A DNA stretch of 64,000 nucleotides from Methanothermobacter wolfeii (GTDB lineage: Archaea; Methanobacteriota; Methanobacteria; Methanobacteriales; Methanothermobacteraceae). A model generated the notes under the pieces. It was given only the letters and a program-made list of their open reading frames with translations. It made no database searches and was not told the DNA's origin. The position numbers and the translations under genes were made by a program. Shown piece by piece: positions 57,195-64,000 of this stretch (position 1 is the stretch's first letter; the number at the start of each line of letters is the position of its first letter). The stretch spans positions 216,001 through 280,000 of the forward strand of contig NZ_CP104550.1 of NCBI RefSeq assembly GCF_025397995.1, written 5' to 3'.

Positions 57195-57354
57195 TTTCAC
57201 AGGGAGAGTTCACTGATGTATTGTACGGGATGTGGTTTGGATAAGGCTTTCACAGGGAGAGTTCAACCGTTGCATTTACGGGATGTGGTTTGGATAAAGG
57301 TTTTACAGGGAGAGTTTAACTGATGCAGTGCACGAGATGTGGCTCTGAAAAGGT
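57195..57354 (+). repeat. Tandem repeat of about 53 bp, third copy is the start of ttuA
   Basis: Copies run at about 57195-57247, 57248-57300 and 57301-57354. Each has CACAGGGAGAGTT (a ribosome site; TACAGGGAGAGTT in copy 3), then a start-like region and ACGGGATGTGG (ACGAGATGTGG in copy 3). Copies 1 and 2 are closer to each other than to copy 3, which encodes the first residues and zinc Cys of the thiolase. Confidence 0.8.
57216..57323 (+). CDS. Possible 35-residue leader peptide from the repeat
   Basis: From ATG 57216 in repeat copy 1, a frame begins [12 protein letters not shown], runs through copy 2 in other reading phases and stops at TGA 57321-57323. The stop overlaps the ttuA ATG (TGATG). 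It has its own GGGAGAG site and a C-x2-C motif. It may be translated and coupled to ttuA, or be a by-product of the duplication. Confidence 0.35.
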   Translation: MYCTGCGLDKAFTGRVQPLHLRDVVWIKVLQGEFN

Positions 57355-58243
57355 TATAATAAATAGGAAATATTCAGGACAGGTACTCTGCAGCCAGTGC
57401 TTCATAGAGACCACCAGAAAGAAGGTTATGAGGGATATAAGGAGACAGGGACTCATAGAACGCGGTGACAGGGTACTTGTGGGATTGTCCGGAGGAAAGG
57501 ACAGTATCATGGTCACGGATATACTTGACGAGCTCCGGCAGAGAAACATGATAGAACTGGAAGCGGTAACCATAGACGAGGGCATAGGAGGCTACCGTGA
57601 GGACGGTGTGAGGATAGCTGAAAGGTTCTGCACTGAGAGGGAGATACCCCACAGGACTGTGAGCTTCAGGGAATACCTCGGCATAACCCTTGATGAGATC
57701 ATGCAGAACCCCTCAAGGGGGGCCTGCACCTACTGCGGTGTCTTCAGGAGGTGGATACTCAACAGGGAGGCTAAAAAGATAGGGGCAACAAAGATAGCCA
57801 CAGGCCATAACCTGGACGATGAAACCCAGGCCATAGTCATGAACTACCTTGAAGGAAACATCGAGAACCTCACAAGGATAGGTCCCATAACGTCATCCGC
57901 CGGCGGAAAATTTATACCGAAGATAAAACCCCTCAGGGAGATCCCGGAAAGGGAGGTGGGCCTCTATGTCCTTGCCAGGGGACTTGAAGCTCACCTGGCA
58001 GGATGTCCCTATGCATCAGGATCCTTCAGAAGGGAGATTGGGGACTTCCTGAAACAGATATCCGTCAAGAGACCAACAATAATGTACTCCACCCTCAGGG
58101 GATTTGATAGGATAAGGGACGTCATCAGGGCAGAGTTCTCATCCACACAGAAATCAGGGACCTGTATGGAATGCGGTGAACCCTCAGCAGGAGACCTGTG
58201 CAAGGCATGCACTTTCCTCTCAGAACTGAAGGGTGAGGACTGA
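57323..58243 (+). CDS. tRNA 2-thiolation enzyme (TtuA/Ncs6/Ctu1 family)
   Basis: The 306-residue protein has two N-terminal zinc Cys pairs (3,6 and 23,26), the PP-loop SGGKDS near residue 55, [10 protein letters not shown] (catalytic/Fe-S Cys near 133) with [16 protein letters not shown], a later Cys in AGCPYA, and a C-terminal [16 protein letters not shown]. It adenylates U34 or U54 of tRNA and replaces oxygen by sulfur from a ubiquitin-like carrier encoded 35 bp downstream. Confidence 0.92.
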   Translation: MQCTRCGSEKVIINRKYSGQVLCSQCFIETTRKKVMRDIRRQGLIERGDRVLVGLSGGKDSIMVTDILDELRQRNMIELEAVTIDEGIGGYREDGVRIAERFCTEREIPHRTVSFREYLGITLDEIMQNPSRGACTYCGVFRRWILNREAKKIGATKIATGHNLDDETQAIVMNYLEGNIENLTRIGPITSSAGGKFIPKIKPLREIPEREVGLYVLARGLEAHLAGCPYASGSFRREIGDFLKQISVKRPTIMYSTLRGFDRIRDVIRAEFSSTQKSGTCMECGEPSAGDLCKACTFLSELKGED

Positions 58244-58278
58244 AGGCACCCTGATATGAGCAAAAAGGTGGTGTAAGC

Positions 58279-58479
58279 ATGAAATTCACGGTCATAATCG
58301 ATGATGAAAAGAGGATAATGGAATCAGAAGAGAACAAAACAGTTAAGGATGTTCTGGATGAACTTGAAATTCCCATCGAAACTGTTGTTATCAGGAAGAA
58401 CGGTGAACTGATAATCGAGGAAGATGAAATCAGTGATGGAGACATCATTGAGGTTATAAGGGTAATATACGGTGGATGA
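58279..58479 (+). CDS. Ubiquitin-like sulfur carrier (MoaD/ThiS/SAMP family)
   Basis: The 66-residue beta-grasp protein ends VIRVIYGG. The terminal Gly-Gly is the site of thiocarboxylate or conjugate formation. Together with the thiolase gene upstream it forms the TtuA/TtuB-type (or Ncs6/Urm1) pair. No E1-like activating gene lies in the window. GGTGGT lies upstream of ATG 58279. Confidence 0.92.
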   Translation: MKFTVIIDDEKRIMESEENKTVKDVLDELEIPIETVVIRKNGELIIEEDEISDGDIIEVIRVIYGG

Positions 58480-58495
58480 ACCGGGGGTTATCAGG

Positions 58496-59356
58496 ATGAA
58501 GGTCTACTATGAATGCGCACCATGCTTCATGAGGCAGGCAAGGGAGGCCCTGGACCTTGCAACCGATGATGAAGAACTCAAACTCAGGGTCATGGAGAAG
58601 ATCCTTGAACTCTTAAATGAAAGGTTCACTGATGGGATGGTCTCAAATGAAATTGGAACCGCAGTCCACAGATTAATAAAGGAAATGACGGGTATAAAGG
58701 ATCCTTACCTCCCCCTCAAGAGGAGATCCACTGATATTGCAGGGAAATTCATTCCCGTGGCAGAGAAGTACCTCAGGAAACACCGGGACCTTGAAAGCCA
58801 CGTCAGGGTTGCTATAACAGGAAACATAATAGACTTCGGAGCCCTCGGCATGGACTTCGACCACCATACAGGTATAGAGGAATCCTTCAGATCACCCCTC
58901 AGGATAAACCATGTCCCCCTCCTTGAGGAGATGCTGGATGATGCCGGTGAGGTCCTCTACCTGGTGGACAATACCGGTGAGATACTCTTTGACAGGGTTC
59001 TCATCGAAAAACTACTCGACTATGATGTCAGCGTGAAGGTTGCTGTTAAGGGCAGACCCATACTCAATGATGCATGCATGGAGGATGCCCTTGAGGCGGG
59101 TATAGATGAGTTGGCTGACATCATTACAACAGGCACGGACTCGGTCGGTGTTGTCTACAGTGAAATCTCAGATGAATTCAGGAAAACCCTTGAGGAAGCA
59201 GAACTTGTAATTGCAAAGGGCATGGGCAACTACGAGGGCCTCACTGAGATGCCTGAGGTCTCAAGGAAAACATTCTGCCTCCTCAATGCCAAGTGCCATG
59301 CAATTGCAAGGGACATGGGAGTTGAAAGGGGAGATAATGTCGCAGTAAAAATTTAG
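58496..59356 (+). CDS. DUF89 metal-dependent phosphatase family protein
   Basis: The 286-residue protein starts MKVYYECAPCFMRQAREAL (C-x2-C, of the archaeal subgroup), has a central DNTGEILFDRVLIEKL (near residue 158, the DUF89 D-N-x-G-E-x-x-x-D motif) and IAKGMGNYEGLTE near 239. DUF89 enzymes include damage-control phosphatases acting on sugar-phosphate or cofactor by-products. The target is unknown. GTG 58472 is an alternative start, but ATG 58496 fits the family. Confidence 0.88.
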   Translation: MKVYYECAPCFMRQAREALDLATDDEELKLRVMEKILELLNERFTDGMVSNEIGTAVHRLIKEMTGIKDPYLPLKRRSTDIAGKFIPVAEKYLRKHRDLESHVRVAITGNIIDFGALGMDFDHHTGIEESFRSPLRINHVPLLEEMLDDAGEVLYLVDNTGEILFDRVLIEKLLDYDVSVKVAVKGRPILNDACMEDALEAGIDELADIITTGTDSVGVVYSEISDEFRKTLEEAELVIAKGMGNYEGLTEMPEVSRKTFCLLNAKCHAIARDMGVERGDNVAVKI

Positions 59357-59365
59357 GAGTCATTT

Positions 59366-59800
59366 ATGGATGAGTTAAAAAAATGGGTCATGGCAGGTCT
59401 TCTGATGGGAGTCCTTGCTGTGCTTATAATTTACTTTTCACAGCCCCACAGCAGCCCTGACCCTGCAGTGAAGGAAGATGGATTTGAATGGCACACAAGC
59501 CTTGATAAGGCCCTTGAGAAGGCATCAGTGACCGGTAAGGATGTTCTGGTTATATTCTCCGCTTCGTGGTGTCCTGCGTGCCGGCAGATGGAGGAGGACA
59601 CCCTTCAGAATGATGAGGTAATGAAAAGGATTTCAGAGAACTATATCGGTGTCAGAATCGATGTAGACTCAAACCCTGAATTATCATCAGAGTACAGGAT
59701 ATACGGTGTTCCAACCATAATAATACTCGACTCATCTGGAAACCAGATAAGGAGATCTGAGGGCTATATGAGCCCCCAGGAGCTCATGTCCTTCCTCTGA
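59366..59800 (+). CDS. Membrane-anchored thioredoxin-like protein (CPAC)
   Basis: The 144-residue protein has an N-terminal hydrophobic anchor (about 8-24), a short linker and a thioredoxin fold with WCPAC (Cys 69 and 72) and cis-Pro in YGVPTII near 116. The redox site faces outward. A CPAC protein from M. thermautotrophicus has been described as a disulfide isomerase-like enzyme. It overlaps in function with the CcdA-like partner encoded 10 bp downstream. Confidence 0.9.
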   Translation: MDELKKWVMAGLLMGVLAVLIIYFSQPHSSPDPAVKEDGFEWHTSLDKALEKASVTGKDVLVIFSASWCPACRQMEEDTLQNDEVMKRISENYIGVRIDVDSNPELSSEYRIYGVPTIIILDSSGNQIRRSEGYMSPQELMSFL

Positions 59801-59809
59801 GGAGTCCAA

Positions 59810-60403
59810 ATGCAGACATACATCCTTTCATTCATGGCAGGCGTCCTTTCGGTCCTGTCACCATGCATAATACCCCTCGTACCGGTCCTTATTTCAGAGG
59901 CGGTAAGGGGCGGGGGGAAGGACACGATAATCTTCTTCGCTGGTTTCATGACCATATTTATCTTCATAATCACACTCACAGCCATATTCACAGCAGCAGT
60001 CACCCACTATCTCCTCTATGCAAGGATTGTAAGCTCCTCTCTTCTGATTCTGATGGGTTACTTACTTTTAACTGAATGGACTCCAGGAGTGTCCTTCAGA
60101 GTCCCTTTAACAGAAAATCCATTCCTGAAGGGACTGTTAACTTCCCTTGCATGGACGCCATGTTACAGTCCCTACCTCCTTGGTCTCATGGCATACTCTG
60201 CTGCAGGAGAAGCTGTAATCTTCAGCGCAGTTAACATGGGCCTTTACACAGCAGGATTCTGGTCAGCCCTATTCATGGTCTACCTGGCAGCAGATATCAC
60301 CATAAGAAGGGTCATGGCAGGGACTGAATACATCAGGAAGTTCTCAGGTGCCCTGATAATAACTGCAGGGGTCTACATGCTCTACCAGCTCATCATCCGG
60401 TGA
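59810..60403 (+). CDS. CcdA/DsbD-like transmembrane electron carrier
   Basis: The 197-residue protein has about six spans. It carries Cys in span 1 (LSVLSPCIIPLVPVL, near residue 20) and in span 4 (SLAWTPCYSPYLLG, near 118), the redox pair of CcdA. It moves electrons from cytoplasmic thioredoxin to extracytoplasmic partners, here probably the CPAC protein. The stop is followed by a short gap and a new gene. Confidence 0.88.
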   Translation: MQTYILSFMAGVLSVLSPCIIPLVPVLISEAVRGGGKDTIIFFAGFMTIFIFIITLTAIFTAAVTHYLLYARIVSSSLLILMGYLLLTEWTPGVSFRVPLTENPFLKGLLTSLAWTPCYSPYLLGLMAYSAAGEAVIFSAVNMGLYTAGFWSALFMVYLAADITIRRVMAGTEYIRKFSGALIITAGVYMLYQLIIR

Positions 60404-60453
60404 TGTATTTAATTAATGATGATTCAATAGGATCATAGGAAGAGGTGATATCT

Positions 60454-61263
60454 TTGAGGGTTGGATTCATAGGCTTCGGTGAGGTCGCCCACACACTGGC
60501 TGCTCGTCTGATCCAGGAGGGGGCCGAGGTATTCACATCCCTGGAGGGCAGAAGCCCGGGGACCATGAGGAGAGCACGGGAACTTGGTGTAACTGACTCA
60601 GAACCAGAGGAGGTCTATTCTGCAGATATAATAATATCCGCTGTAACACCGGCCTCTGCAGTTGATGCTGCAAGGATGGCAGGAGCCCATGTGAGGGGAA
60701 CATATGTTGATGTAAATAATATCGCACCCCTGACAGTTAAAAGGGCCCTTTCATACATAGAAAATGGGAGGGTTGTGGATGCAGCCATAATGGGCAGTGT
60801 AAGGAGAAAAGGGGCGGATGTGAGGATAATAGCCTCCGGTGAACATGCAGGGGATTTCATGGCACTCAACGACTACGGCCTCAATATTGAGTTGAGGGGT
60901 TCCAGGGTGGGGGATGCATCGGCCCTTAAAATGCTCCGTAGCAGCTACACCAAGGGTGTTTCAGCACTCCTATGGGAGACACTCCTTGCAGCATACCGGA
61001 TGGGTCTGGAAGAGGACGTTCTGGAGGTCCTTGAATATACTGAAGGGGATGATTTCAGGAAATCATCCATTTCAAGGATTAAGAGTTCAGCAGGACACGC
61101 AGAAAGACGTTACGAGGAAATTCATGAAATTGAAAAAATGCTATCAACCGTGATGGACCCTGTCATGACCGGCTGTATCATGAAGGTCTTTAAGAGAATC
61201 TCAAGTATGGAATTACCCCATGAAAGTGAAGATTACAGGGACATACTTGAAGCAGTAAGGTGA
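60454..61263 (+). CDS. NAD(P)-dependent dehydrogenase, 6PGDH-like with DUF1932 domain
   Basis: The 269-residue protein has an N-terminal Rossmann motif VGFIGFGEVAHTLAARL and a C-terminal helical DUF1932 region with ASALKMLRSSYTKGVSALLWETLLAAYRMG (Lys near residue 159, as in beta-hydroxyacid dehydrogenases). The substrate is unknown. Start TTG 60454 is set by GGTGAT four bases upstream. Confidence 0.85.
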   Translation: MRVGFIGFGEVAHTLAARLIQEGAEVFTSLEGRSPGTMRRARELGVTDSEPEEVYSADIIISAVTPASAVDAARMAGAHVRGTYVDVNNIAPLTVKRALSYIENGRVVDAAIMGSVRRKGADVRIIASGEHAGDFMALNDYGLNIELRGSRVGDASALKMLRSSYTKGVSALLWETLLAAYRMGLEEDVLEVLEYTEGDDFRKSSISRIKSSAGHAERRYEEIHEIEKMLSTVMDPVMTGCIMKVFKRISSMELPHESEDYRDILEAVR

Positions 61264-61359
61264 TTAGGAATCTAATGGCATCTGCTGAGATGAAGGAGTA
61301 GGCGGGTGATTATCCATTTATCAGTTCCTTGGGGGCCGCCATGGGCTGGTCATGTAATT

Positions 61360-61408
61360 ATAGACACTGATATAAATTAGGAGACACATATAACCCTATG
61401 GTGACTAG
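61360..61408 (+). promoter_or_regulatory. Promoter of the 63-residue protein
   Basis: TGATATAAATTAG (about 61367-61379) is a TATA-like box and GGTGAC lies three bases before ATG 61409. The preceding 61264-61359 is non-coding with nothing I recognise. Confidence 0.45.
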
Positions 61409-61600
61409 ATGACATCCAGCTTTGAGAGGGAATGTGCTGAAAATCTTATGGAGCTCGTTGGCAGAAAGGTGGTTGATGTCAGGTTTAAGGTGTATGACGA
61501 TGAGTGCTGGCGGATTTATATCATCACAGATTCCGGTAAGATGGTTATGACTTTCTGCAGGGACTGGAAATGTCCTGTTGTTGAAAAAAGGAATAAATGA
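61409..61600 (+). CDS. Small hypothetical protein
   Basis: The 63-residue protein has a helical start (FERECAENLMELVGRKVVDVR), several strands (ECWRIYIITDSGKMVMTFC) and four Cys. GGTGAC three bases before ATG and a TATA box indicate a real gene. It resembles no family I know. Confidence 0.72.
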   Translation: MTSSFERECAENLMELVGRKVVDVRFKVYDDECWRIYIITDSGKMVMTFCRDWKCPVVEKRNK

Positions 61601-61652
61601 TGATAATTGACAAATCAGGCCGGGAGCTGCTGAAAAAAGGGAATACTTGAAT

Positions 61653-62936
61653 TTAACCGATATCTATAAGAATCCTGAAACCTTCCTTCTTCCTTAAAAC
61701 CTTCCCATGGAATGGTATTATATGTGAGTCGATTATGAATCTCAGGTAGGTTGCAAGCTGAGCCCTGAGGTGAAGGGGGCTCCTTATCTTAACACCATCC
61801 CTTATCTGACATGATAGAACACCCTGCCGGTCCACGTAGATCCCCGCATCCATACCATCCCTCAGGACTTTAACCTCATGTTTTCTGAGATTTAAGCCAG
61901 CCTCAAAGGACCTGATGGGGGTAACATCAGGGCGCTTCTCCATAAATATCCTGTTGGCTTCACGGGAATCCATACCTTCCCTTACCTTCTCTGAAACAAA
62001 CCATGCCCTTTTCATCACACTTTCAGTGCTCTGCTCGGGAGGGATCCACCCCTTTACTGTATAATGGTCAATGAGGTCCTTCACCTCAGACCTTTCAACG
62101 TTCATCTCAAGGGAACTCATGGCAAGTCTGGTCAGGACCGGACCGTAACCTGCCCTCCTGAAGGCAGCCCATATCTGATTCTCCCGGTAGTATCTCCTGT
62201 TTTTTATGATGGAGTTAACGGCATCAGCATTCAGGTAGGCGATTTTCATGAGATCCGCCTGGGAGAGGTTGTTCATCCTGCCGGTTATGGCTTCAAGGTC
62301 CCTCCTGCCTGGTACGGTTCCCCTATCTATTTCCCTTTCAAGGATCTTCACCGTGGTCTCTGGTAGGAGTTTCTGCACATCTTCAGGTATTTCCATATCA
62401 TTTTCAATTATGCGCTGCCTTATCTCTCTCCCTGAAATCTTTGAACCATTAACCGTGAGCTCGGGGATTATATGGAATCTCATCTTTCTGCCGTATTTAC
62501 CGTAAAGGAATTCATTAACCGCAAACCATCTTATAACGTTCCTGTTTGGCAGTTCACGGGGTATGCCGCTGAATATGCCCCTTGATGCGAAATCCCTGGC
62601 CTTCCGGATTATCAGGTCAGGGGATACGTTGGCAGCATCAACATAGTCAACCACTCCATCCTCTATCATCATGGCTATCCGTATGGGGACGGTGTAGGCC
62701 AGTGTGAGCCTGTAATGAAGGCCTTCTATGGGCACAACCCTGTCAGCGCCTGCAGCAAGGGCCATTTCCTTACGGGCATGGTAGGGGACAAAGAATGGGG
62801 CGTGGTTTGCACTGAAATCCTTGTTAAGGTATATAACCACTTCGTCTCCTGTTTCATCAGCTATTTCCCGTCCCTTCTCTATCAGCCGGACATGTCCAAG
62901 ATGGACCGGGTCAAAATCAGCACTTATACCTATCAT
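61653..62936 (-). CDS. HIGH-type nucleotidyltransferase family protein (TmcAL/DUF795-like layout)
   Basis: In this 427-residue protein, residues 1-170 are an alpha/beta nucleotidyltransferase domain with DPVHLGHVRLIEKG (near residue 9) and SKISGREIRQRI near 165, the ATP-binding pair. A long helical C-terminal region follows. The layout recalls bacterial TmcAL (DUF795), which acetylates tRNA-Met, but identity here is not established. GAGGAT precedes ATG 62936. It is 27 bp downstream of the archaeosine gene, consistent with tRNA modification. Confidence 0.68.
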   Translation of the reverse strand: MIGISADFDPVHLGHVRLIEKGREIADETGDEVVIYLNKDFSANHAPFFVPYHARKEMALAAGADRVVPIEGLHYRLTLAYTVPIRIAMMIEDGVVDYVDAANVSPDLIIRKARDFASRGIFSGIPRELPNRNVIRWFAVNEFLYGKYGRKMRFHIIPELTVNGSKISGREIRQRIIENDMEIPEDVQKLLPETTVKILEREIDRGTVPGRRDLEAITGRMNNLSQADLMKIAYLNADAVNSIIKNRRYYRENQIWAAFRRAGYGPVLTRLAMSSLEMNVERSEVKDLIDHYTVKGWIPPEQSTESVMKRAWFVSEKVREGMDSREANRIFMEKRPDVTPIRSFEAGLNLRKHEVKVLRDGMDAGIYVDRQGVLSCQIRDGVKIRSPLHLRAQLATYLRFIIDSHIIPFHGKVLRKKEGFRILIDIG

Positions 62937-62963
62937 ATGAATCCTCGAATGATCTATAGGGTT

Positions 62964-63983
62964 TCAGGTGTCTTCACTGTACCTTATTTCAACTGAACCC
63001 GTGAGCTCTGAAAATTCCCTTTCAGCACTCCACCTGGCCCTGCATTCACATTCATATTCAGGAACAGGGACCTGTTCAAGGTTGGACCGTATTATAAGCT
63101 TTTTAAGGTCTCTGTTACATTTTTTACAGTTGAAAGGCCCCCTTGAAGTTCCAAAACCCGATGTATCCATTATTGATGGTATTGAAACTGATTCACGTGT
63201 CCTGTTTATTATTTCAACAAGGCTCCATATCCATGGCGGTCTGTAGGCACCCCTCCGCCAGAGATCCTCAAGCAAAGTTCCCCGGTGTATGGTCACAGGA
63301 CAGAATGAAACCCTGTCAACACCAATCTTTTCAGCGTAGACTGCCGTATCAACGGCCTCTTTTATAGCATTCTTCTCTGAGGTGAGTATGGGTTTTACAA
63401 GGATGTAAACCTTTGATTTTACCATGAATCCATCCTTTAATCTGTTTATAATCTTAACAGCATCTTCAAAGTCCCTGTTACTGAAGCCCTTGTTTATCTT
63501 AATGAGTCTTGTCCGCTCATCCAGTGTTTCAAGACCCATACTGACCTCAAGGATTTTATCAGGGGCCCTGGCACAGCATTCCCTGAGTATCTCTTCTTTA
63601 ACATACTCTGGCCTTGATTCGAATATTATCTCCTCAACACCATCAACTGTGTTAAGGTGGTCCAGTATGTGGTTTCTTGCATCTTCAGGGAATTCGGCGG
63701 GGTTCAGGAAGCTTCCTGATGTGAATATCTTCACAGCGGTCTTTTCCTGTATATCGTACCTTGAGATGAGTTTCTCGAAGATTTCAATGATTTTATCTGA
63801 TCCTACAGGTTCAAGGTGTGAATCTGATATGTAACTGCACATTGTGCAGCCGCCACTCTCGGAGAGGGCCCATGAGCACCCGATGGTTGGGAGTATCATG
63901 AATATTGCCTTTCCAGGCCCAGAATAGAGCAGGTCATTCTGCATCCAGGCTGTTGCCAGTTCTTCAGGGCTCCTCTTCTTCAT
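62964..63983 (-). CDS. raSEA: Archaeosine synthase radical-SAM subunit RaSEA
   Basis: The 339-residue protein has the SAM-cluster region GCSWALSESGGCTMCSYISD (near residue 35), with three Cys in spacing unusual for classic CxxxCxxC, TSGSFLNP (near 92), SMGLET and a C-terminal Cys-rich segment (CKKCNRDL, CECRARW). This pattern matches RaSEA, which with ArcS converts lysine-preQ0 into archaeosine at position 15 of archaeal tRNAs. ATG 63983 is 17 bp from the window end. Confidence 0.85.
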   Translation of the reverse strand: MKKRSPEELATAWMQNDLLYSGPGKAIFMILPTIGCSWALSESGGCTMCSYISDSHLEPVGSDKIIEIFEKLISRYDIQEKTAVKIFTSGSFLNPAEFPEDARNHILDHLNTVDGVEEIIFESRPEYVKEEILRECCARAPDKILEVSMGLETLDERTRLIKINKGFSNRDFEDAVKIINRLKDGFMVKSKVYILVKPILTSEKNAIKEAVDTAVYAEKIGVDRVSFCPVTIHRGTLLEDLWRRGAYRPPWIWSLVEIINRTRESVSIPSIMDTSGFGTSRGPFNCKKCNRDLKKLIIRSNLEQVPVPEYECECRARWSAEREFSELTGSVEIRYSEDT

Positions 63984-64000
63984 CCTTTTAATGGCCCTTT

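Overview
The window is chromosomal DNA of a hydrogenotrophic methanogenic archaeon of the order Methanobacteriales, almost certainly the genus Methanothermobacter. The evidence is a full CO dehydrogenase/acetyl-CoA synthase operon, a six-gene pyruvate oxidoreductase operon in the order C-D-A-B-E-F, a histone, EF-1 beta, RadB, ABCE1, a methanogenesis-marker protein, MfnE, archaeal-type tRNA genes without encoded CCA, TATA-box promoters, and Shine-Dalgarno sites of the form GGTGAT placed three to four bases before ATG, GTG or TTG starts. I cannot fix the species from sequence alone. I see no insertion sequence, prophage or CRISPR array. It is a core-genome stretch with a few odd loci.

Layout. 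1-3.5 kb: translation and export operon (3' end of probable ftsZ, secE, spt5/nusG, L11, L1, L10, L12). 3.6-10 kb: alaS, a DUF39/marker-16 ferredoxin protein, thiI (apparently with an ATT start) and the bifunctional FBP aldolase/phosphatase. 10-12.1 kb, minus strand: DUF434, DUF47 (PhoU-like), DUF357 and archaetidylinositol-phosphate synthase. 12.3-18.97 kb: Sua5, RadB, an aminotransferase with a structured leader, ABCE1, histone, Pth2, MfnE, a zinc-ribbon miniprotein and aEF-1 beta. 19-24 kb: a frameshifted TctA-like permease, a zinc-ribbon methyltransferase-like protein, and a type IV pilus-type ATPase plus platform protein. 24-26.8 kb, minus strand: an ECF cobalt/nickel transporter (CbiM-N-Q-O) whose ATPase gene has two frameshifts and a tail of four HELLH/HELIH repeats. 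27-35.2 kb: cdhA-B-C-cooC-D-E plus a polyferredoxin. Transported Ni or Co would serve these Ni- and corrinoid-dependent enzymes.

35.2-40.5 kb, minus strand: a HEAT-repeat protein, a GT-C-like membrane protein with a C-terminal alpha/alpha-toroid-like region (one frameshift near its N-terminus), and a ferredoxin-geranylgeranyl reductase pair. 40.6-40.8 kb: tRNA-Leu(UAA) and tRNA-Thr(GGU). 41.7-50.6 kb: a phosphate region with a membrane protein, an HTH-PhoU fusion, two PstS, PstC, PstA, PstB and two more PhoU flanking an unknown protein. A short citrate synthase/citryl-CoA lyase and a 2TM protein are encoded on the opposite strand. 50.9-55.5 kb, minus strand: fumarase alpha and the por operon. 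55.6-64 kb: a dihydropteroate-synthase-like protein, a tandem repeat duplicating the start of the next gene, the tRNA thiolase TtuA/Ncs6 with its ubiquitin-like sulfur carrier, a DUF89 protein, a CPAC thioredoxin with a CcdA-like partner, a dehydrogenase, a nucleotidyltransferase and the archaeosine radical-SAM subunit.

Central carbon metabolism dominates: acetyl-CoA synthesis (Cdh), pyruvate synthesis (Por), part of the incomplete TCA branch (fumarase, citrate synthase-like) and gluconeogenesis (Fbp). Three loci carry four apparent frameshifts, each consistent with exactly one missing base, so read or assembly error should be excluded before any of them is called a pseudogene.
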